Shown: positions 60,201 to 64,000 of the stretch, in pieces
Layout of the letters: each line of letters begins with the position of its first letter
Position numbering within the stretch: the first letter of the stretch is position 1
Origin: Arcicella gelida
GTDB taxonomy: Bacteria > Bacteroidota > Bacteroidia > Cytophagales > Spirosomataceae
Direction of reading: 5' to 3'
DNA length: 64,000 bases
Assembly: GCF_034931025.1 (NCBI RefSeq)
Contig: NZ_JAYGIL010000028.1
Span: 1 to 64,000, forward strand
The notes under the pieces: generated by a model
Told to the model about the DNA's origin: nothing
Seen by the model: the letters and a program-made list of their open reading frames with translations, nothing else
Databases searched by the model: none
Made by a program: the position numbers and the translations under genes

Positions 60201-60435
60201 AGTAATATTCGCCTTTTTCGTTGGTTACTGTACCCGTCTGGAAACCTGTTGATTCGTTTCTAACACGAATAGTAACTCCAGGCACAAATTCGCCTTTTTC
60301 GTCGAGTACTTTTCCAGAAATGGTAGCGTCTGTACCTTGTCCGAAAGACATATTACCCAAAAGAGTAATAAAAAATAGTAAAAAGAGCTTTTTAAAGAGA
60401 CTCTTTTTTGTGAAGTAAAGAGTAAGGGTTTGCAT
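57211..60435 (-). CDS. Oar-like TonB-dependent receptor with carboxypeptidase-regulatory domain
   Basis: A 1074-aa outer-membrane protein. A signal peptide (to about residue 33, MSFGQG) precedes a CarboxypepD_reg-like domain (TISGKVLDEKGEFVPGVTI, TVTNEKGEYYLQQLPLG, about 36-120). A plug follows (LSEVTVSANSF, KQLPMEGRNFSALTALSP, VTMDGVNARSMYTNG, GGGSVNAVTKNGTNTMEGSA) and then a large barrel ending WRIQLGLRYSF. This is the Oar type, which in Bacteroidota and Myxococcota moves proteins or peptides across the outer membrane and is not limited to sugars. There is no SusD neighbour. The next gene downstream is the phosphoesterase lipoprotein. Confidence 0.93.
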   Translation of the reverse strand: MQTLTLYFTKKSLFKKLFLLFFITLLGNMSFGQGTDATISGKVLDEKGEFVPGVTIRVRNESTGFQTGTVTNEKGEYYLQQLPLGRPYSISFSFVGYQTQKLSNYALNQGDKLKIDTKLVQGNTQLSEVTVSANSFVNKETERAGAAIAVTSLQMKQLPMEGRNFSALTALSPLQGKNGSFSGQRSSSTNVTMDGVNARSMYTNGTVGNGPYTISQEAIREFQVSTNNYDVTQGRQGGGSVNAVTKNGTNTMEGSAFFYQRASQASLFGNKLFPLNSEYNANGTPRTTNIDQKQYGFSLGGALIKDKLHYFVAFDRQNETIPFQIAPVNNALQEQNFGITKANLDQLIAVAREKYGMKNTQQYGDFSRETVANAIFARLDWQINEKNKLTFRNNLTTWNSPMSTSDNSNINLLESWIGFKSTENSSLLSLRSDLAPDLTNELKFQFQTVSRNYIVSSDLPAENIPRAIITVRSVIPTESNPNATQTRTVQFGGQRFGTEYAKDKTIQLANTTYLRRGNLNFKFGTDNMLTFLDSKIVNEMNGRFFFSSLQDFINKKPSRYAREVPLVNPAVKQSLLDLALFAQVEFEPFKNVTAMAGLRYDATIFFKQGDPNAITESKLGIKTNNTLADYNNIQPRLQLTWDVDGRQKDIIKFGGGIFSAQPVSYLQLNNIQNAGTIVGSIDVSGAGVPNPDFVSYRNNPSTTPGIPAGSSYISTINAVSKDFQVPSIYKINFSYNRFFNSRFRAGINLLWSKTVNNYVYYDRNIVDQPYFRLSNEANRGVYVPANTIPANGSTDWTKGRKSDELGRVLELESSGKLDQIAVVIDASMKIGKDGYFTISYTKNDTKDNSSFNCCVANTSTFRPVVDDPRDQTVSYSDDQFSDKLVVSAATPTVKGFQLGAIFNGVGGTRYSFLVGGNKSINGDFVLTNDLAYVFDPNGANVPEAIRKGIQGLLDNPDVTPSVKTYIRENIGKVAERNGGVNPFYYTVDLRLTKDVRFFNKHNISLSADCFNFMNLLNKDLGVSYNHGNVNLVSMTGFDQTTKNYTYNVETGAGRKLSTAGGTPWRIQLGLRYSF

Positions 60436-60675
60436 GTTGAAGATGGATTAAGTGAATTGTTGAACACAAAATTATCTTCACTATTTTGCTCGAAACGGTT
60501 TTAAATATTACCAAATTATAACCAGTACAAAAGTTAAAACGGGCTTAATGTTAACTTTATACAAGTGGGGAAGAATAGCAGTTTTGCTAATTGTTTATTA
60601 TTATTTGATTAGCAATTTCTTTGAGAATCTATAGAGATACTTTTTGATGGAAATTAGGATAAACAGAGGTGTAAA

Positions 60676-60703
60676 CAAAAAACGGTAACCGTGAAGGTTA
60701 CCG
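60676..60703 (-). terminator. Terminator of prfB
   Basis: CGGTAACC and GGTTACCG around a 5-nt loop. The A run on the left gives a T run on the minus strand. It follows prfB by about 90 nt, with AAGTCC-type short repeats (60757-60790) between. The rest of the 356-nt gap up to 60436 holds only receptor upstream sequence. Confidence 0.8.
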
Positions 60704-60791
60704 CTACTTATAGTCTAATCTTTAATCTTATTTTCTATAGAATGAAAAGAGATTACCTAAAGTCCTCAAGTCCAGAATCCTCAAGTCCCAA

Positions 60792-61866
60792 TTAAGCTTC
60801 CATCAAATAAGCCTTAATAAACTCATTGATTTCGCCATTCAGTACAGCATCAGTATTAGATGTTTGGTAATTGGTTCGGTGGTCTTTTACTCGTCTGTCA
60901 TCCAACACATAACTTCTGATTTGTGAACCCCACTCAATTTTCTTTTTACCTGCTTCTACTTCTGCTCTGGCGGCATTGCGTTTATCAATTTCGATTTGAT
61001 ATAATTTCGATTTCAAAAGTCGTAAAGCTACTTCTTTGTTCATCAATTGCGAACGTTCTTGTTGACAAGCAATAATAATTCCCGAAGGTCGGTGTGTTAA
61101 ACGAACAGCCGTTTCTACTTTGTTTACATTTTGTCCACCTGCTCCGCCCGAACGGAAAGTATCCCAATCAATATCTGCTGGATTTACTTCAATTTCGATA
61201 GAATCATCCGCCAAAGGATACACATACACCGAAGCAAATGAAGTATGACGACGAGCGTTTGAATCAAAAGGAGAAATCCTTACCAAACGATGTACACCGT
61301 TTTCGGATTTCAGATTTCCATAAGCATATTCGCCGTCGATTTCTAAAGTAACTGATTTAATGCCAGCCACATCACCATCGTTGTGGTCGGCTTCTTTTAC
61401 TTTGAAACCATTTTTTTCTGCCCACATAATGTACATACGCATCAGCATATTGGCCCAGTCTTGCGATTCAGTTCCGCCTGCACCTGCGTTGATTTCAAGT
61501 ACTGCCGACATACTATCGCCTTCGTCAGACATCATTTTGCGGAATTCTAATTCAGCTAATTTTTCTTCTAATTTTGCTCCCTCAGCATCTACTTCTGCTT
61601 CGGTAGCTTCGCCCATTTCGTAAAATTCCCAAATGGTATCAAGGTCACCGACCAAGGCGTTGAGTTGGTCGAAGCCAATCGTCCAGAATTTCAAAGCCCT
61701 AATTTTCTGCATGGTCGATTCTGCTTTTTTAGAATCAGCCCAAAACTCAGGATCGAGCGTAATTACTTCTAATTCTTCAATCTGGAATTTCTTATTATCG
61801 TAGTCAAAGATACCCCCTCAAAGCCTCTACTTTGGCTTTCAGGTCATTGAACCTGTCTTTTGTCAT
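60792..61866 (-). CDS. prfB: Peptide chain release factor 2 (programmed +1 frameshift)
   Basis: RF2 is read in two parts. Codons 1-20 run from the ATG at 61866 (MTKDRFNDLKAKVEALRGYL) to an in-frame TGA at 61804-61806. The main frame continues from GAC at 61803-61805 to the stop at 60792. The junction AGG GGG TAT CTT TGA C (61803-61818) is the classical RF2 autoregulatory site. The joined protein is about 357 aa, normal for RF2. Main-frame signatures: SPFDSNARRHTSFASV with the stop-codon-reading SPF, and SGGAGGQNVNKVETAVRLTH with GGQ for peptide release. When RF2 is scarce, ribosomes pause at TGA and slip +1. Confidence 0.97.
61803..61818 (-). promoter_or_regulatory. RF2 programmed frameshift site
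   Basis: Minus-strand AGGGGGTATCTTTGAC: a Shine-Dalgarno-like AGGGGG three nucleotides before the CTT slip codon and TGA stop. The order and spacing are the same as in E. coli prfB. Confidence 0.95.
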
Positions 61867-61979
61867 GCGTTAGAATAAATTTGTTTTGTAAATGCTGATT
61901 CTAAATAATAATTGAATAAATCTTTGCTGATGCGAAGCAATATTCAAAAACTATTATTGACAAAGATAGCTAGAAAAAC

Positions 61980-62012
61980 AAAGCCTTCTAAATTTTTGGT
62001 TTAGAAGGCTTT
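61980..62012 (-). terminator. Terminator of the methyltransferase gene
   Basis: AAAGCCTTCTAAA and TTTAGAAGGCTTT pair perfectly around TTTTTGG, 34 nt after the minus-strand stop codon, upstream of prfB. Confidence 0.88.
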
Positions 62013-62045
62013 ATCATAAAGGCGTTTCTTTTGAAAACAGAATGT

Positions 62046-62969
62046 TTATAAGTAAGGATTCTTTGGGAATTCGTAATATAAATAACCTTTATTTTTGAGC
62101 TTACTAATGGTTTCCTGTGTAGGCAAAGTTTTGAAAATAACCGCACTCAACACTTGATAAGGCAAAATGCCCAATTTGCACAAAAAATTATCTCTACGAA
62201 GTTTCGACTGAATTTTACGAAAAGCGGCTGAACTATTATTAGCAATTTCGGTATCAAGACCAGCTTTCCAATATGAATTATTGATACCTTTAAAAGCAAT
62301 GGCTGGTAGGTTCATACCCATCGCTATTTTTTCCATTTCTCTGTCCGAAAGTTTAAAGACATAATTGCCAACTTCTTCAAAAGAGTAACGATTTTTCCAG
62401 TACTTCTGTAAAATGGTTGGGTCGAAGCGGTCGAGGATATTTTTGATAGCCAGCATCAATGGCATTTTGGTCAATGGGTCTTGTGGTTCAGCCAAAATGA
62501 TGGCTTTTTTTGCTACTCTAATCATTTCATAAACACCCAAATAAGCTCTCGGAAAATGATGATAGGCTTCTTTACAAAAAACATAATCGAATGAATTGTC
62601 ATCAAAAGAGAGTTTTTCAACATTTTCTACCGAAAAATCATCAATCAGTTTTTGTTCTTTTACCAAAGGCAAAAATGCTTCACCAATATCTGTAGCCATT
62701 ACTTTACAGCCTTTTCTAGCAAAATAATTGGCATCGAAACCGTAGCCATCGCCCACGGTTAGCCAATGGTCATTTGCATTAATTAAAGGATTGGCAAGGT
62801 CAAATAAACGTTGATGAAGCCAATAGTCTATCGTATTCTCTTCTATACTTTTTTGCCATTTACGAATGGTACTCAACCGTTTTTCTTGGTCAGGATACTG
62901 TTTTGCAAACCAAGATTCATGCGAAAGGTAACTGGTTTCTTCAAAAGAGCTTTTTGAAATATTTTCCAT
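62046..62969 (-). CDS. Class I SAM-dependent methyltransferase
   Basis: A 307-aa cytoplasmic enzyme. The SAM-binding core is visible: motif I LTVGDGYGFDANYFARKG, motif II ATDIGEAFLPLV, and FDYVFCKEAYHHFPRA, which is the post-motif region of the methyltransferase 11/25 group. The C-terminal part is a family-specific helical region, with ending TISKLKNKGYLYYEFPKNP. The acceptor is unknown. A role in lipid, sugar or antibiotic-like small-molecule methylation is equally possible. It is a single gene, minus strand, divergent from lpdA. Confidence 0.85.
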   Translation of the reverse strand: MENISKSSFEETSYLSHESWFAKQYPDQEKRLSTIRKWQKSIEENTIDYWLHQRLFDLANPLINANDHWLTVGDGYGFDANYFARKGCKVMATDIGEAFLPLVKEQKLIDDFSVENVEKLSFDDNSFDYVFCKEAYHHFPRAYLGVYEMIRVAKKAIILAEPQDPLTKMPLMLAIKNILDRFDPTILQKYWKNRYSFEEVGNYVFKLSDREMEKIAMGMNLPAIAFKGINNSYWKAGLDTEIANNSSAAFRKIQSKLRRDNFLCKLGILPYQVLSAVIFKTLPTQETISKLKNKGYLYYEFPKNPYL

Positions 62970-63136
62970 TGTTTCAATAGGGAATCAAAAAATAGTGTTT
63001 ATCGTTAGACTAATGTAAGGAAAAATCTTGTTGGAGAGCATTTTTTTTGAGACAAAACTTAGAGATATAAATTAGAAGGACTGATACTTCGGCTAAAAAC
63101 TTCTTGCTAAGCTCCTTTCAATTCCCCGCTTATCCT

Positions 63137-63144
63137 TATCTTTG
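63137..63144 (+). promoter_or_regulatory. -7 promoter element of lpdA
   Basis: TATCTTTG matches TAnnTTTG exactly, 41 nt before the start codon. No TTG is at the ideal spacing. Confidence 0.55.
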
Positions 63145-63185
63145 TAGCATAAAATTTGAAATTACCCTTAAAAAATAAAAATTAA

Positions 63186-64000
63186 ATGGCACAAGTTTAT
63201 GATTTAATCGTGATTGGCTCAGGTCCTGGTGGATATGTAGCGGCAATCCGTGCTTCGCAATTGGGTTTGAAGTGTGCGATAGTGGAGCGTGAGTCTTTAG
63301 GTGGTATCTGTCTGAACTGGGGTTGTATTCCTACAAAGGCATTACTAAAATCTGCACAAGTATTTGAATACATCAAACACGCTGCCGATTACGGAATCAC
63401 GGTTTCTGAATCTCATGCCGATTTTGGAGCAGTCATTAAGCGTTCTCGTGGTGTTGCCGATTCTATGTCAAAAGGTGTTCAATTCTTGATGAAAAAGAAC
63501 AAAATTGATGTAATCATGGGTAACGGAAAAGCCTTGAAAAACAAGAAAGTTGAAGTAACGGCTGCTGATGGAAAAGTAACAGTTTATGATGCGAAAAATA
63601 TCATGATTGCTACTGGAGCAAGAGCAAGAGCTTTGCCAAATATTCCAATTGATGGCGTAAAAGTAATTGAATACCGTAAAGCAATGTCATTAGAAAAACA
63701 ACCTAAATCAATGGTTGTAATTGGTTCTGGTGCTATCGGCGTTGAATTTGCTTATGTTTATGCGGCAATGGGAACGAAAGTAACGATTGTAGAATTTTTA
63801 CCAAATGTTGTTCCTGTTGAAGATGAAGATGTTTCAAAAGAATTAGCAAAACAATATAAAAAATTAGGGATTGATATTCATACAAACTCTTCGGTAGAAT
63901 CTGTTGATACTACTGGCGAAGGTTGTAAAGTATCAGTAAAAACACCAAACGGTAATATTACGATTGATTCAGACATCGTATTATCAGCAGCAGGTGTGAT
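63186..64000 (+). CDS. lpdA: Dihydrolipoyl dehydrogenase, N-terminal part (truncated by window end)
   Basis: The first 271 codons of an FAD-dependent disulfide oxidoreductase, the E3 subunit of 2-oxoacid dehydrogenase complexes. Signatures: FAD site LIVIGSGPGGYVAAIRA, the redox-active pair in GGICLNWGCIPTKALL, IMIATGARARALP, and the NAD-binding fold start VVIGSGAIGVEFAYVYAAMG. It reoxidises dihydrolipoamide with NAD. The stop codon is beyond the window. Nothing else of the pyruvate or 2-oxoglutarate dehydrogenase complex is seen here. Confidence 0.97.
   Translation, partial: MAQVYDLIVIGSGPGGYVAAIRASQLGLKCAIVERESLGGICLNWGCIPTKALLKSAQVFEYIKHAADYGITVSESHADFGAVIKRSRGVADSMSKGVQFLMKKNKIDVIMGNGKALKNKKVEVTAADGKVTVYDAKNIMIATGARARALPNIPIDGVKVIEYRKAMSLEKQPKSMVVIGSGAIGVEFAYVYAAMGTKVTIVEFLPNVVPVEDEDVSKELAKQYKKLGIDIHTNSSVESVDTTGEGCKVSVKTPNGNITIDSDIVLSAAGV

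Noticed and set aside
61804..61806. Disrupted prfB (pseudogene) because of the in-frame TGA
   Set aside because: The TGA lies in the canonical RF2 frameshift signal, and the downstream frame is intact with SPF and GGQ.

Overview
The window is AT-rich chromosomal DNA from a member of the Bacteroidota, most likely the Cytophagales (Spirosomaceae/Cytophagaceae-like). The evidence is type IX secretion parts (a PorP/SprF protein and a large protein with a gliding-motility/CHU_C C-terminal domain), large TonB-dependent receptors with an N-terminal carboxypeptidase-regulatory domain, many secreted or lipoprotein enzymes, almost no Shine-Dalgarno sites, and several promoters of the Bacteroidota type (TTG, about 19 nt, TAnnTTTG). 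I cannot name the genus from sequence alone. Genes are ordinary housekeeping and accessory genes on both strands, and strand switches are usually marked by strong hairpin terminators.

Layout. 1-110: 3' part of a 5S rRNA, so an rRNA operon ends here. 0.2-10.9 kb: outer-membrane protein, SWIM/SNF2 helicase, ComEC, zinc metalloprotease and DUF72 protein. 11.0-15.1 kb: the second half of histidine biosynthesis (hisH, hisA, hisF, hisIE) behind a histidine leader peptide and attenuator. A four-helix-bundle gene framed by a 32-nt inverted repeat sits between hisH and hisA. 15.1-25.4 kb: TonB-like protein, small lipoprotein, methionine-type aminotransferase, an amidase/NTF2-like/nagA operon, a small membrane protein, a HAD phosphatase and RNase R. 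25.5-28.9 kb: transglutaminase plus circularly permuted ATP-grasp/alpha-E pair. 29.2-37.4 kb: MerC-like protein, TPR protein, GH43-like protein, beta-phosphoglucomutase-like HAD, a 42-aa lipoprotein, arginine decarboxylase, an Mpl-like ligase and trpA. 37.4-39.4 kb: an insertion-like segment with a DUF6236-like gene, direct repeats and a 21/42-nt satellite between two near-copies of one terminator. 39.4-45.3 kb: divergent T9SS pair. 45.3-60.4 kb: EttA, DUF349 protein, GH3/beta-lactamase fusion, TonB receptor, YncE/phosphatase lipoprotein and an Oar-like TonB receptor. 60.7-64 kb: prfB with its programmed +1 frameshift, a methyltransferase and the start of lpdA.

The most rewarding features are non-coding. 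The his leader has a complete set of mutually exclusive hairpins (1:2, 2:3, 3:4) with four His codons placed correctly for ribosome-stalling attenuation. The intergenic spaces carry several repeat families: TCGGATTTCAGA-like inverted repeats, AAGTCTTGTCTCTTG-like repeats (the latter framing the four-helix-bundle gene), a GC-rich MITE-like element before trpA, and hairpins in CTCGTG/ACGAG. The segment at 37.4-39.4 kb looks like a small island built from such repeats. I found no CRISPR array, no intact insertion sequence and no tRNA gene by eye.
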